Positions 49,756 through 61,240 of a stretch of DNA of 64,000 nt are shown here, in pieces. The notes beneath the pieces are model-generated. The model had not been told where the DNA came from. It did not search any database and saw only the letters and a list, made by a program, of their open reading frames with translations. How positions within the stretch are numbered: position 1 is the first letter of the stretch; every line of letters begins with the position of its first letter. The stretch is from NCBI RefSeq assembly GCF_006965445.1, contig NZ_CP041356.1, positions 1,612,001 through 1,676,000 on the forward strand. The letters run 5' to 3'. The position numbers and the translations under genes are program-made. Source of the stretch: Lactococcus protaetiae. GTDB lineage: Bacteria > Bacillota > Bacilli > Lactobacillales > Streptococcaceae.

Positions 49756-50898
49756 ATGAAGAAAATAATGAGTATTTTAGTTGTGGATCTTCTTTATCTT
49801 ACAGCTTTCCATTTTATCATTGATTTTTTACAGCTTGGAGAGATGATAAAACATTTTGGAGCTTATAGTATAGCTGCTCAGATTTTTCTGGAAGAAATTC
49901 CAATTATTGCTCTCATGCTTTTGCTTAATCATTTTATTTGGAAGCAAAAAGTCATTTTCAAAAAATATCCTTTAGGAAAAGGACTAGGCGTTTCTTTTTA
50001 TACGATTTTAATGTTTTGTGTAGCGATTGGTGCGGGAATATACCGTCAAGTTGGGGTAGGTGTTTTTATTGCATTATTTGTAGGAGCAATTTCCATTGGG
50101 TTAGCAGAGGAATTTGTCTTTCGTGGTCTTATTTTGGGACACTTGATTTCTAAAGGAAAGTCACTCTTATTTTCCATGATTGTATCTTCTATTCTATTTG
50201 CTTGCTTGCATTTGGTCAACATTTTTCATCAACCACTTTTAAACACATTTTTACAGGTGCTCTATGTTTTTCCTTTAGGAATGTTTTTGGCAGCAATTTA
50301 TATTAAAACAAATAATCTGATGTTTGCAATCTTTCTTCATGCTATGCAAGATTTTGCGGCATTAGTTTTTACGGGTGGAGTAAGTTCGCAAGTAACCTCA
50401 TTAAGTGCTGTCTTGATGGACTATGCCCTGTATTTAACCCTTACTTTAATTATTTTATATGCAGATAGTCAGCAAATTGCTCGTTTCAAGGCATTTTTGA
50501 AAAATATACCAGCTCAACTCGGAGAGAGGAGCTTGCCCACTTTGGCCAAAAATAAAATGTTCCGCTCAGTTTCACTTGTTGTGGTGCTGGTTTTTGGGAT
50601 TATTGCGAATTTTTGGTATGTCTTCGCCATTACTTCTAACGTACAACAGGCTTTGGCAGCAGGTGAAACTCAGCCTGGAGCCACGCCAGGAAATCTTGCC
50701 ATGGGATTTACTATATTTTTAAGTATTCTGTTTTATCTCGTTGTGATGACCTTCTTTGATTATAAAAAAAGTAATTTCTGTTGGTTGCTTATTCCAGTGG
50801 TGGGTGGTCCAGTCTTTGTTATTATTGCATTGACAAAAAACGTTCGTCCAAAATTTGAGCAAAAAATCAAACGTGGAAATCAGCAGATGATACGATAA
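49756..50898 (+). CDS. CPBP-family intramembrane metalloprotease
   Basis: A 380-residue membrane protein of the type II CAAX prenyl endopeptidase/Abi family. The catalytic motif EEFVFRGLILG (EExxxR) is near residue 123, the second motif FACLHLVN (His) near 157 and HAMQD near 195. An additional C-terminal domain of about 150 residues with two or three membrane segments (LVVVLVFGIIANFWYVF, LVVMTFFDYKK) is longer than the basic family. Substrate unknown; relatives serve in bacteriocin self-immunity or protein processing. GGAG precedes the ATG. No bacteriocin gene is next to it. Confidence 0.86.
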   Translation: MKKIMSILVVDLLYLTAFHFIIDFLQLGEMIKHFGAYSIAAQIFLEEIPIIALMLLLNHFIWKQKVIFKKYPLGKGLGVSFYTILMFCVAIGAGIYRQVGVGVFIALFVGAISIGLAEEFVFRGLILGHLISKGKSLLFSMIVSSILFACLHLVNIFHQPLLNTFLQVLYVFPLGMFLAAIYIKTNNLMFAIFLHAMQDFAALVFTGGVSSQVTSLSAVLMDYALYLTLTLIILYADSQQIARFKAFLKNIPAQLGERSLPTLAKNKMFRSVSLVVVLVFGIIANFWYVFAITSNVQQALAAGETQPGATPGNLAMGFTIFLSILFYLVVMTFFDYKKSNFCWLLIPVVGGPVFVIIALTKNVRPKFEQKIKRGNQQMIR

Positions 50899-50901
50899 TC
50901 T

Positions 50902-50930
50902 TTGACGAATCTGATAAATTTCGTTATAAT
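50902..50930 (+). promoter_or_regulatory. pyr operon promoter
   Basis: TTGACG and TATAAT with a 17-bp spacer, directly after the protease gene. The transcript would start near 50937, 13 nt before the PyrR loop. Confidence 0.85.
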
Positions 50931-50942
50931 GATTTAAAACCT

Positions 50943-51072
50943 TTAAATGAGTCCAGAGAGGCTTACAAGGATACAGAAAATAGAATGTGAAGTGCTGACA
51001 ATATTTGATATTATTTTGTCAGTGCTGACAGTTTTTAGTACACTTGTAGTCTGAGCTGCGAGTGTTTTTTGT
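50943..51072 (+). promoter_or_regulatory. PyrR-dependent attenuator of the pyr operon
   Basis: PyrR loop AGTCCAGAGAGGCT at 50950-50963. Terminator ACACTTGTAG (51040-51049) / CTGCGAGTGT (51056-51065), a 10-bp stem with two G-U pairs and six Ts. TGTCAGTGCTGACAG at 51017-51031 and GTGCTGACAA just before it can serve in the alternative fold. Same design as the carB leader. Confidence 0.9.
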
Positions 51073-51410
51073 ATTATACTAGTTTGTCTTCAATTCTACG
51101 TAGTGTGATAGCGCGGAGATAGAATTGTTAGATGAATTTTGGATATTACGTAGATTTTGCGATTCGACTAGCAAGTTTGCTTGCGGAGCGAGAGCCATTT
51201 CGTCTTGGGGCTTTAGCCCGTAGAACGAATGCCTCTATTGTTGTCAGCTCTGCTGACTTACGAATAGAGGACAAATGTTCTATGGACACCTGTGGTATGG
51301 AAAGCGGAGCGGGGAGAACTTCTAAACGGTACGGTTACAGTATTAAGTTCCACCGCTCTGCGAGATTTTGGACGAGCTTTGTGTGACTGACAACTTTTGT
51401 CAGCATACTG
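51073..51410. repeat. Repeat-derived insert between pyr attenuator and pyrK
   Basis: Begins with ATACTAGTTT and GTCTTCAATTCTACGTAG, the inverse of the tract end near the PAS gene (about 10985-11012). It continues with modules such as GCAAGTTTGCTTGC and GGGGCTTTAGCCC. No canonical end. It ends before TGTCAGCATACTGACAG (51399-51415). It lengthens the pyrK leader by about 340 nt. The open frame across it is not a gene. Confidence 0.65.
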
Positions 51411-51428
51411 ACAGAAATGGAGAAAGAA

Positions 51429-52212
51429 ATGCCGAAATTACAAGAAATGATGACAGTGGCCAGTCAGCGTGAAGTTGCACGAGATATTTTCGAAATGGTG
51501 CTGACAGGTGAAATAGTTGCTGACATGGAAGTGCCAGGACAATTCTTGCATATCAAAGTACCTAATGATGCAATGCTTCTTAGACGACCGATTTCCATTT
51601 CAAGTTGGGATTCTGAAACTAAAAATTGTACGATTTTATATAGAGCTGGGGATGAAGTGACAGGAACCAGGCTTTTATCAGTACTGACAGCAGGACAAAA
51701 AGTTGATGTTATGGACCTCTTGGACATGGTTTTCCGATTGACGAAGTCAAAGAAGGAGAACGTGTTTTGATTGTTGGTGGTGGTATTGGCGTTCCGCCAT
51801 TATATGAGTTGGCTAAACGTTTGAGTAAAGTGAGTTGTAAAATTACAGTATTACTTGGTTTTGCGAGTAAGGAGGTCAAGATTTTAGAGCAAGAATTTCG
51901 TGAGTTGCCAAATGTTGAGGTCAAAGTTGCAACTGATGATGGAAGTTATGGAACGCACGGTCATGTGGGACTCTTGATGAATGATTTATCCTTTGAAGCT
52001 GATGCTGTTTATACTTGTGGTGCTACTCCGATGCTCAAAGCAGTTGCTCAAAAATATGATACACTTGAGAGACTTTATATTTCTATGGAAAGTCGAATGG
52101 CTTGTGGAATTGGTGCTTGTTATGCCTGCGTTGAACATGATAAAAATGACGAATCAAAAGCATTAAAGGTATGCGAAGATGGTCCAGTTTTTGCTGGAAA
52201 TGAGGTTCTTTT

Positions 52213-52216
<4 letters not shown>
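51429..52216 (+). pseudogene. pyrK: Dihydroorotate dehydrogenase electron-transfer subunit, frame break
   Basis: FAD/2Fe-2S subunit (about 262 residues) that passes electrons from PyrD to NAD+. FAD-binding [13 protein letters not shown] (about 50), NAD-site [19 protein letters not shown], and the iron-sulphur cysteines in [16 protein letters not shown]...[10 protein letters not shown]. The frame breaks at about 51713-51714; one extra G gives [26 protein letters not shown]. Start taken at the ATG 51429 ([10 protein letters not shown], as in L. lactis) behind GGAGAAAG. Sequencing undercall likely. Confidence 0.93.
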
Positions 52217-54129
<1,913 letters not shown>

Positions 54130-54143
54130 ATTTGGAGCTACAA

Positions 54144-54794
54144 ATGACTTATTCAACAATTTTATTTGATTTAGACGGAACGCTCTCTAATCCAGCACAG
54201 GGCATTGTCAACGCTTTAGTTTATGCGTTGCAAAAGTCTTCTATACCTGAGATTAATCAAGAAGATTTGCTCAAATTTATTGGGCCTCCTCTTGCCGAAT
54301 CTTTCAAAACATTTTGCGGGTTTAATGATGAGCAAACTGAGCAGGCTATCATCAATTATCGGGAGTACTTCAGTAAAAATGGCTTGTTTGAAAATCAGCT
54401 TTATGCGGGTATTCCAGAACTTTTGCATACTTTGAAAGAAAGTGGCAAGCAACTAGTTGTTGCGACTTCAAAACCTGAATTTTATGCCAAGCAGATTATT
54501 GATTACTTTTCTATTTCCGAGTACTTTGATTTTATCGCTGGTGCGACAATGGATGGAAGCAGGAGCAAAAAGAGTGATGTGATTGCCTATGCTATAGAAG
54601 CTCATTGTATTACAAAGGAAAACACCGTGATGATTGGTGATCGTGCTTTTGATGTCATTGGTGCAAAAGAAAATGGATTACCCTCAATTGGTGTCCTTTA
54701 TGGCTTTGGCAACCAAAAAGAACTTGAAGAAGCAGGCGCTACTTGGATTGTTGATGATATCAAAAGTTTGCAAGAGAAGCTGATAGGAAATTGA
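54144..54794 (+). CDS. HAD-family phosphatase (phosphoglycolate phosphatase-like)
   Basis: A 216-residue hydrolase of HAD subfamily IA. Nucleophile and acid Asp in ILFDLDGTLSNPAQG, cap domain from about 15 to 85, motif II in LVVATSKPEFYAKQI, motif IV in VMIGDRAFDVIGAKENGLPSIGVLYGFG. Resembles Gph/5'-nucleotidase-like enzymes; within the pyr operon a nucleotide or sugar phosphate is possible. Start at the ATG 54144 behind TTGGAG. Confidence 0.85.
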   Translation: MTYSTILFDLDGTLSNPAQGIVNALVYALQKSSIPEINQEDLLKFIGPPLAESFKTFCGFNDEQTEQAIINYREYFSKNGLFENQLYAGIPELLHTLKESGKQLVVATSKPEFYAKQIIDYFSISEYFDFIAGATMDGSRSKKSDVIAYAIEAHCITKENTVMIGDRAFDVIGAKENGLPSIGVLYGFGNQKELEEAGATWIVDDIKSLQEKLIGN

Positions 54795-54837
54795 TGTAGA
54801 TTAAGAAAAAAAACAAAACTTGAAAGGAAGAATAAGA

Positions 54838-55419
54838 TTGACCAAAGAAAGATTTGATTCAGAAATGTTTTATGCAGGTTTCCCTGTGTTTATTACTCTT
54901 GTGAAAATAGGTACAGAACAAATCCTTGCAACGACTTATAGCTCATCTTATATGCTGGATAATTGGCTTGTCATAGGTACAGGTGCTGACGGAAATACAG
55001 CTTCACATCTAAAAGTTGGAACAAAATTGTCAGTAAATTATTTGGATGCTGAAAATGGGATTTTAGCTGACATTGCAGGTCTTGTCAGTAGTCGCACAAG
55101 GCTGTCAGTACTGACAGAAATGGGAGCAGAATTGACAGAGATTGATGAGATTCCCATCCTTGAAAATGGTTCAGTATCAATCATTGGACAGATTGAAAAA
55201 GTTGTTTCGATGGGTGGAATTAATCATCTTTTTATAAAAATCACTGACAGATTTATTGATAAAAGTCTCCTCACTGACGGAAAAATCGATTGGGGAAATA
55301 TGAGTGCACTTGAATACTTTGGCGCTCAAACGGAACGATTTTATAAAGCTGTCAGTAGTGACAAAAAGAAAAAAGGACAATTTTTAAAAGAAAGTAGAAA
55401 ATATGACACACGAAAATAG
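54838..55419 (+). CDS. Flavin reductase-like (FMN split-barrel) protein, TTG start
   Basis: A 193-residue protein whose layout ([37 protein letters not shown] ... [18 protein letters not shown]) resembles flavoredoxin/flavin reductase-like split-barrel proteins that bind FMN. Substrate unknown. I start it at TTG 54838 because AAAGGAAG lies eight bases upstream; no ATG fits. A full CTGTCAGTACTGACAG palindrome at 55102-55117 encodes LSVLTE. Overlaps pyrF by 17 nt. Confidence 0.65.
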   Translation: MTKERFDSEMFYAGFPVFITLVKIGTEQILATTYSSSYMLDNWLVIGTGADGNTASHLKVGTKLSVNYLDAENGILADIAGLVSSRTRLSVLTEMGAELTEIDEIPILENGSVSIIGQIEKVVSMGGINHLFIKITDRFIDKSLLTDGKIDWGNMSALEYFGAQTERFYKAVSSDKKKKGQFLKESRKYDTRK

Positions 55420-56119
55420 ACCAGTTATTGCCTTAGACTTTCCGGAATTTGTGGATGTAAAAGACTTTTTGGAGCAATTTGACCCTTCAGAAAAACTCTA
55501 TATTAAACTAGGAATGGAGCTGTTTTATACTGCAGGTCCACAAGTTGTCTATTATGTGAAATCACTTGGACATCGTGTGTTTTTAGATTTGAAATTGCAC
55601 GATATTCCAAATACAGTGGAATCCTCAATGCGTGTTCTTGCACGCTTGGGTGTAGATATGGTTAATGTTCATGCAGCTGGCGGTGTTGAAATGATGATTG
55701 CTGCAAGACGTGGTTTAGAGGCAGGTACACCAGCCGGACGACAAAAACCGAAACTTATTGCAGTGACTCAACTGACCTCAACTTCTGAAGAAATCATGCA
55801 TAACGACCAAAAAATCATGACAAGTCTGGAAGAGTCTGTCATCAATTATGCTCAAAAAACAGCAGAAGCAGGACTTGACGGTGTGGTTTGTTCAGCACAC
55901 GAAGTAGAAAAGATAAAAGCAGCAACTCATAAAGATTTTATTTGCCTGACACCCGGTATTCGTCCAGCCGGAACAGCTTCAGGAGACCAAAAACGAGTAA
56001 TGACACCAGCGCAGGCTCATCAGATTGGTGCAGATTATATCGTGGTCGGTCGTCCGATTACCCAAGCGCAAAATCCTATTGAGGCTTACCACAATATTAA
56101 AGCAGAGTGGAATCAATAA
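55403..56119 (+). CDS. pyrF: Orotidine 5'-phosphate decarboxylase
   Basis: A 238-residue TIM-barrel enzyme making UMP, the last step of UMP synthesis. N-terminal VIALDFPEF, catalytic [14 protein letters not shown] (Asp-Lys-x-x-Asp, about residue 60), and phosphate site LTPGIRPAG...[13 protein letters not shown]. Normal length. Last gene of the operon; a repeat element and a strong terminator follow. Confidence 0.97.
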   Translation: MTHENRPVIALDFPEFVDVKDFLEQFDPSEKLYIKLGMELFYTAGPQVVYYVKSLGHRVFLDLKLHDIPNTVESSMRVLARLGVDMVNVHAAGGVEMMIAARRGLEAGTPAGRQKPKLIAVTQLTSTSEEIMHNDQKIMTSLEESVINYAQKTAEAGLDGVVCSAHEVEKIKAATHKDFICLTPGIRPAGTASGDQKRVMTPAQAHQIGADYIVVGRPITQAQNPIEAYHNIKAEWNQ

Positions 56120-56141
56120 GTTAAATTATAAACCAATCCAA

Positions 56142-56389
56142 TGAAGTCAAAACTTGTTCAGTAGGAGTTTCGACTCACCACTGAATTTAAGGTACAACCT
56201 CTAGGTGTAACAACTAAGCGACCTGTACCTGTACGCAGCTAAAGCTACCACAATCTGCTTAACATCTTCGATATGAGGTCACCTTGTCTCAGAAGCTGCG
56301 TGCTAAAGCACTCATGCTCCGACTTTAGTAGCTAAGTAAATGGACAGCGTAGCCCTAAGGGCGGAGATGGACACACTTGCTTTGATAAA
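56142..56389 (+). repeat. Modular palindromic element, 248-bp copy
   Basis: Left end TGAAGTCAAAACTT, hairpin TTCAGTAGGAG/CACCACTGAA, then AACCTCTAGGTGTAACAACT, GCAGCTAAAGCTAC and AACATCTTCGATATGAGG blocks, CCCTAAGGGCGGAG module, right end ACACACTTGCT plus TTGATAAA (to 56389). Lies 22 bp after pyrF. Confidence 0.83.
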
Positions 56390-56393
56390 AGTT

Positions 56394-56428
56394 AAAAAAA
56401 ATGGATAAGTGAACTTATCCATTTTTTT
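56394..56428. terminator. Terminator of the pyr operon
   Basis: ATGGATAAGT/ACTTATCCAT flanked by A7 and T7, 2-nt loop; a near-perfect symmetrical terminator. Confidence 0.88.
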
Positions 56429-56471
56429 ATGGCTAGAAAACGTCATGGATAATAAAATAATCTGAAAATTA

Positions 56472-56480
56472 TGCTACAAT
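56472..56480 (+). promoter_or_regulatory. Probable serC promoter (extended -10)
   Basis: TGCTACAAT, an extended -10 with no clear -35. The leader to serC is about 100 nt and holds GGAC/GTCC-type dyads; no T-box sequence is present. Confidence 0.5.
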
Positions 56481-56589
56481 ATATAAAAATTCTAATTTTC
56501 ATACTGAGGATAGGACTGTCCATCTTATCTAAAACATTGAATTTTTACAGCAACTCAACGAACATTCGTCACAGCTTAAAGGAGAAATA

Positions 56590-57674
56590 ATGATTTATAA
56601 CTTTGCAGCAGGACCAGCAGTGCTCCCCAAGAAGTGCTTAGAAAAGCACAAAAAGAATTTTTAAACTATGCGAACTCGGGAATGAGTGTGATGGAGTTGA
56701 CACATCGGGGTAAATTGTTTGGTGAAATTATTACGCACGCAGAAGAAACTTTGCGTGAGCTGATGAACATTCCTGACCATTACAAAATTTTGTTTTTACA
56801 AGGAGGAGCATCCACACAATTTACAATGGTACCGCTAAATTTGGCACTTGGGAAAAAGGCATATTATACAATATCGGGGCTTTTCGGACAAAAAGCATAC
56901 GAAGAAGCCGTTAAATTATCTAAAACATTGGATTTACAACCAATTATCCTTTCCGAGAGTAAAAGTGACCATTTTACCAAAATCGCACAATTCGATAAAT
57001 GTCAAGTTGACCCGAAGGCTGCGTATGTTCATTTGACGATGAATAATACCATTGAAGGGAGCAGCCTCTATGAACTTCCTGAAACTAATGATGTGCCAAT
57101 TGTTGGAGATATGAGTTCAAATATTCTTGCTGTAAAATATGATATTAACAAATTTGGACTCGTCTATGCTGGAGCTCAAAAAAATATTGGACCAGCAGGA
57201 GTAACCATTGTTATCGTGCGAGAAGACCTCTTATCTCATCAAGAAATGCTGTCTTCAATGCTGGATTATCAGCTTTTAATCAAAAATCATTCGCTTTATA
57301 ATACACCACCAACTTTTGGAATATATATGGCGGGACTTGTCTTTGATTGGGTAAAAGCGCTTGGAGGTGTTGATGAGATGGAGAAGCTAAATCGAGAAAA
57401 AGCAGCGTTACTTTATGATTATCTTGACAGCACTACTTTTTATCAAACGCCCATCCAAAATAAAGCAGAACGTTCAATTTGTAATATCCCTTTTACGACT
57501 TCTGACGCAGCGCTTGACCAGCTTTTTGTCAAACAGGCTGATGAAGCAGGATTAAAGAACCTAAAAGGACACCGTTCGGTAGGTGGGATGAGAGCAAGTA
57601 TATACAATGCTTTTCCGAGAGACGGTGTGGTTGAGTTGGTCAGATTTATGAAAAAATTTGAAAAAGAACATTGA
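56590..57674 (+). pseudogene. serC: Phosphoserine aminotransferase, frame break near start
   Basis: PLP enzyme making phosphoserine from phosphohydroxypyruvate (361 residues when repaired). The N-terminus [13 protein letters not shown], behind AAAGGAG, is in one frame and everything from [13 protein letters not shown] onward in another; one extra C in the C4 run at 56624-56627 joins them. [19 protein letters not shown], the PLP lysine in [16 protein letters not shown] (about residue 193) and [12 protein letters not shown] are intact. The stop codon TGA is the first three bases of a modular repeat. Confidence 0.94.
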
Positions 57675-57804
57675 AGTGATTACTTCATCAGTGGGAGATT
57701 CTTTCTCTCCCACTGATGTTAGTAGAACGAAAGCAAAGCTTAGTGTTGCTAAATCCTCCCACCTAAAAGAGGTGGGGGATTTAGCAGACACTTGCTTGGT
57801 TAAA
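57672..57804 (+). repeat. Modular palindromic element, 133-bp copy starting in the serC stop codon
   Basis: Left end TGAAGTGATTACTTCA (57672-57687), hairpin CAGTGGGAGA/TCTCCCACTG, GAACGAAAGC joint, CCCACCT/AGGTGGG stem, and right end AGCAGACACTTGCT plus TGGTTAAA (to 57804). Compact copy. Supplies the serC stop. Confidence 0.88.
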
Positions 57805-57869
57805 CCTATTACGAAACTCAGCAGTGAGCAGCAATGCCATAACTCAAAGAGCGGAGTAGCAAGGTAAAA

Positions 57870-58267
57870 TGAAGTCAAGACTTATTCAGTGGGAGTTTCG
57901 TAAAACATTTGTCCATTTTCTCTAGTCGCTGAAGCGACTGATAAAAGGGCAACTCCCCGCTGAATTTAGTCGAACAAAATTCAAAGCTTGCTATTCCGAC
58001 TAGGTGCTTCAGCACCGTAGCGAGGATGGACAGCGTAGCAAAGCGAAGATGGTGCTGCCTTATCTCCGACCTAGAAGGTCGGAGTATTGCGATTGCGACT
58101 AGGCGCTTTGCCTTTTGCTCTTACTGCTTTAGCAGTTAAGCAAACGGACAGCGGAGCAACGAAGTTGCGTAGACCGTTCGCAGAACGGCGTGCGAAGCAC
58201 GTAGCGCCTTAGCAAGCATCGACAGCGTAGCCGCAAGGCGGAGATAGCACGCGCTTGCTTTGATAAA
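57870..58267 (+). repeat. Modular palindromic element, 398-bp copy
   Basis: Left end TGAAGTCAAGACTT (57870-57883), AGTGGGAGTTTCGTAAAACA, GTCGCTGAAGCGAC, CCCGCTGAATTTAG, ACCTAGAAGGTCGGAG, then the inverse three-palindrome string (GCAACGAAGTTGC, CCGTTCGCAGAACGG, GTGCGAAGCAC). Right end TAGCACGCGCTTGCT plus TTGATAAA (to 58267), 14 bp before serA. Only 65 bp separate it from the previous copy. Confidence 0.88.
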
Positions 58268-58281
58268 TTGGGAGAAAAGAA

Positions 58282-59475
58282 ATGGTTTATAATATCAAAA
58301 CAATTGGAAATAATATTGATCCTCTAGGTTTACAAGCATTTGGTGAAGGATTTGTCATTGATGCTGTAAAAGAAGATGAAGCAGATGCCTTTGTTTGCCG
58401 TGCTCAGAACTTTCATGATTATCAGTTTGGAAAAAACCTTCTAGCCATTGGTCGTGCAGGAGCAGGTTTCAATAATATTCCAGTTGAGCGATGTGCTAGT
58501 GAAGGAATTGTTGTTTTCAATGCACCTGGCGGAAATGCTAATGCGGTAAAAGAGCAGGTGCTTTGCATGATGATTTTTGGTTCTAGAAATCTCAAACCAG
58601 CAAATAAATGGTTGACGAGCCAAAAAGGAACCGATAGAGAAATTGATTTAGCTGTTGAAAAAGGTAAAAAAGCTTTTGCAGGAAGTGAAATCCGTGGGAA
58701 AACACTAGGTATTATTGGTTTGGGCAATATTGGCTCTCGTGTAGCAAATGATGCGGCGAATCTAGGAATGAGAGTTTTAGGCTACGATCCTTACATTTCT
58801 GTTGAGCGCGCGTGGGATATTTCTCATGATGTAAAAAGGGTAACGAATCTTGATGATATTTTTGAGGAAGCAGACTATATCACGATTCATACGCCTTTGA
58901 CTGAAGAAACAAAAGAAATGTACGGTTATGAGAATTTTTCGAAGATGAAAAAAGGTGTGATTTTGATGAATTTTGCACGAGATGAGATTACTGATAAATC
59001 GGCTGTTCTTGATTATATTGCCAATGGGACGATTCAATTTTTTGCAACGGATTTTGGCTCAGAGCAATTTTATCATCAAGAACACATTTTTGTGAGCCCA
59101 CATTTGGGAGGTTCAACTCAGGAAGCGAGTTTGAATTGCACAAGAATGGCCGCGAGGTCAATTCAGGCTTATCTTCAGACAGGTGAAATCATTAATTCTG
59201 TGAATTTTCCAAATGTACGGCAAGAGCTAAAAGTTCCTTATCGAATTACATTGATTAATAAAAATGTCCCAAATGTAGTGGCGCAAATTTCGGTGGCTGT
59301 TTCGGATAAAAATATTAATATCAGCAATATTATTAATCGTTCAAAAGGTGATTTTGCTTATACTTTGATTGATTTGGATGAACAAAATGAATCTAAAATT
59401 CAAGCTTTAGTTGAGCATTTTGAAAATAGCGAAAATATTGTGAGGGTAAGAGTGATTAAAAAATGGTCGTTGTGA
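58282..59475 (+). CDS. serA: D-3-phosphoglycerate dehydrogenase
   Basis: A 397-residue NAD enzyme oxidising 3-phosphoglycerate, first step of serine synthesis. NAD-binding KTLGIIGLGNIGSRVANDAANLG (about residue 140), substrate-binding LMNFARDEITD with the active-site Arg, catalytic His in VSPHLGGSTQEAS, and a C-terminal ACT domain from about 325 (INKNVPNVVAQISVAVSDKNINISNI) for possible serine control. GGGAG lies 9 bases before the ATG. Overlaps the DUF1015 gene by 13 nt. Confidence 0.96.
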   Translation: MVYNIKTIGNNIDPLGLQAFGEGFVIDAVKEDEADAFVCRAQNFHDYQFGKNLLAIGRAGAGFNNIPVERCASEGIVVFNAPGGNANAVKEQVLCMMIFGSRNLKPANKWLTSQKGTDREIDLAVEKGKKAFAGSEIRGKTLGIIGLGNIGSRVANDAANLGMRVLGYDPYISVERAWDISHDVKRVTNLDDIFEEADYITIHTPLTEETKEMYGYENFSKMKKGVILMNFARDEITDKSAVLDYIANGTIQFFATDFGSEQFYHQEHIFVSPHLGGSTQEASLNCTRMAARSIQAYLQTGEIINSVNFPNVRQELKVPYRITLINKNVPNVVAQISVAVSDKNINISNIINRSKGDFAYTLIDLDEQNESKIQALVEHFENSENIVRVRVIKKWSL

Positions 59476-60686
59476 AGGCTTTTAAAGCGATTAGGCCACG
59501 AGAGGATTTGGTTGAAAAAGTAGCGACTTTGCCTTATGATGTCCTATCTAGCAGTGAAGCGAGGGTGCTTTCGGCTGATAATCCTTACTCCTATTTGCAT
59601 ATTGATAAAGCTGAGGTTGATTTGCCGGTGGATATTGATTCGCACAGTGAAGCGGTTTATCAGCAGGCTGCGACTGCCTTAAAAGATTTTTTAGAGGCAG
59701 GCTGGTTGAAAAAAGAAGATGAAAATAGACTTTATTTGTATGAGTTGACGATGAATGGACGGACTCAAACGGGAATCGTTGGCTGTACTTCAATTTCAGA
59801 TTATGAAAATGGCAAAATTAAACGTCATGAGTTGACTTTACCTGAAAAAGAGCAAGATAGAATTAATCATTTCGAGGCAACAAACTGCAATACTAGTCCT
59901 ATTTTCCTTGCTTACCATGAAAAACACGAAATTCAAGCTTTGGTTTCAGGATGGAAACAGAGTCATGAGCCGATTTATGATTTTACGAGTTTTTATGGTG
60001 TTGCACATCGTGTTTATCTTGTTGATGATAACGATGTTGTGGAGCAGCTTGAGCATTATTTTTCTCAAGTTTCTGCGCTATATATTGCAGACGGCCACCA
60101 TCGGAGTGCGAGTGCATTCAAAGTAGGAGCAAAGCGTAGAGCTGCTGAAAATGATGATGAAAATGCGGAATATAACTACTTTTTATCTGTTATTTTCCCG
60201 GATAATGAATTAAAAATTTTGGATTATAATCGAGTGATTAAAACAGCTCTACCGCAAGATTTCTGGGAGAAGGTTGCTGAAAAATTTGATGTTGAAAAAA
60301 TTGAACCTTCAAGTCCGCAGAAAACACGTGAAATTCATGCATTTTCGAATCATCAATGGTTTAGGTTAACACCTAAAAATGAAATCATTCCAACGGATGA
60401 AGTAGAGGCTTTGGATGTAGCAATTTTACAAAATGAAATCTTGGCACCATTGCTAGAGATAGACAATCCAAAGACAAATCCTAATATTAAATTTGTCGGT
60501 GGTATTCGTGGACTTTCAGCACTTGAAGACGAAGTGAATGCTGGTTACGGAATTGCTTTTGCGCTCTATCCTCCGACAATGGCAGAACTTCTCGCCGTTG
60601 CAGATGCAGGAAAAATTATGCCTCCAAAATCAACATGGTTTGAGCCAAAGCTTTTATCAGGGCTATTTTTGCATGAATTAAGCTGA
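59463..60686 (+). CDS. DUF1015-family protein
   Basis: A 407-residue soluble protein of the DUF1015 family, which is regularly found behind serA/serC in Firmicutes. Conserved segments: KAFKAIRPREDLVEKVATLPYDVLSSSEAR at the start, LYLYELTMNGRTQTGIVGC, ALYIADGHHRSASA (about residue 205, a His-rich candidate active site) and the C-terminal MPPKSTWFEPKLLSGLFLH. The biochemical role is not established; a link to serine metabolism follows from gene neighbourhood. Full length. Confidence 0.92.
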   Translation: MVVVKAFKAIRPREDLVEKVATLPYDVLSSSEARVLSADNPYSYLHIDKAEVDLPVDIDSHSEAVYQQAATALKDFLEAGWLKKEDENRLYLYELTMNGRTQTGIVGCTSISDYENGKIKRHELTLPEKEQDRINHFEATNCNTSPIFLAYHEKHEIQALVSGWKQSHEPIYDFTSFYGVAHRVYLVDDNDVVEQLEHYFSQVSALYIADGHHRSASAFKVGAKRRAAENDDENAEYNYFLSVIFPDNELKILDYNRVIKTALPQDFWEKVAEKFDVEKIEPSSPQKTREIHAFSNHQWFRLTPKNEIIPTDEVEALDVAILQNEILAPLLEIDNPKTNPNIKFVGGIRGLSALEDEVNAGYGIAFALYPPTMAELLAVADAGKIMPPKSTWFEPKLLSGLFLHELS

Positions 60687-60726
60687 TGAATTCTCTGTTA
60701 GTGCTGATGGAAAGCCAAAATTGATT

Positions 60727-61019
60727 TGAAGTGATAACTTCATTTGTAGGGGATTTTCCCCCCTTTACTTATAATGTTAGGGGAGGAACAACTAAGACCT
60801 GTGCGCAGTTAAAGATTGCATCAATGATATGAAATCCGCTTCATTATCCATTCGCTCTATCTCTGCAACTTCGTTGCTCCGCTGTCGATTAAAGCAAAGC
60901 AAGCTCGAAATGAAAGCGTCATCTATCTTGTCCACACTACAGTATCCATGCTCGCTACGGAGTCGTAAAGTGTTAAGAGCCTAGGGCAGTAAAACGAAAG
61001 TAGCACTTGCTAAGTTAAA
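60727..61019 (+). repeat. Modular palindromic element, 293-bp copy
   Basis: Left end TGAAGTGATAACTTCA, degenerate hairpin GTAGGGGA/TCCCCCC, a shortened interior with GCAACTTCGTTGCTCCGCTGTC, and right end TAGCACTTGCT plus AAGTTAAA (to 61019). More diverged than other copies. Confidence 0.8.
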
Positions 61020-61020
61020 G

Positions 61021-61155
61021 TAGTTACTTCATTGGTGGGAGATTCTTTCCCCCACCAATGTTAGGTCACAACCTCTAGGTGTAACAACTAAGCGACCTGT
61101 ACGCAGCTAAAGCTGCAACAGTCTGCTTAACATCAAAGATATGAGGTTACCCTTG
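61021..61155 (+). repeat. Left half of a further repeat copy, fused to the previous one
   Basis: Begins with TAGTTACTTCA, then hairpin TTGGTGGGAGA/CCCCCACCAAT, CACAACCTCTAGGTGTAACA, GCAGCTAAAGCTGC and AACATCAAAGATATGAGG. No right end follows; the terminator comes instead. Shows tandem joining or truncation of copies. Confidence 0.75.
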
Positions 61156-61159
61156 ATAC

Positions 61160-61193
61160 AAAAAACTCTGTCAGCACGCTGACAGAGTTTTTT
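61160..61193. terminator. Bidirectional terminator built from the TGTCAG palindrome
   Basis: AAAAAACTCTGTCAG and CTGACAGAGTTTTTT with loop CACG, symmetrical. Ends both the serA-DUF1015 and the rsmG transcripts. Confidence 0.9.
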
Positions 61194-61240
61194 GTAGATC
61201 ATCATTACTTAAATTAACCATTATTATAAACTAACAGTAA

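Noticed and set aside
49756-50898. Bacteriocin immunity locus around the CPBP protease
   Set aside because: No small double-glycine leader peptide or export gene lies next to it; flanks are repeat DNA and the pyr promoter.
51132-51386. Open frame of 84 codons before pyrK
   Set aside because: It lies in repeat-derived DNA, has no ribosome site, and its product matches the translation of repeat modules. Similar frames at 3792-3977, 4037-4309, 48584-48769 and 49071-49299 were rejected for the same reason.
56480-56589. T-box or other riboswitch before serC
   Set aside because: Some dyads are present but not the T-box antiterminator sequence or another known signature; the leader is short.
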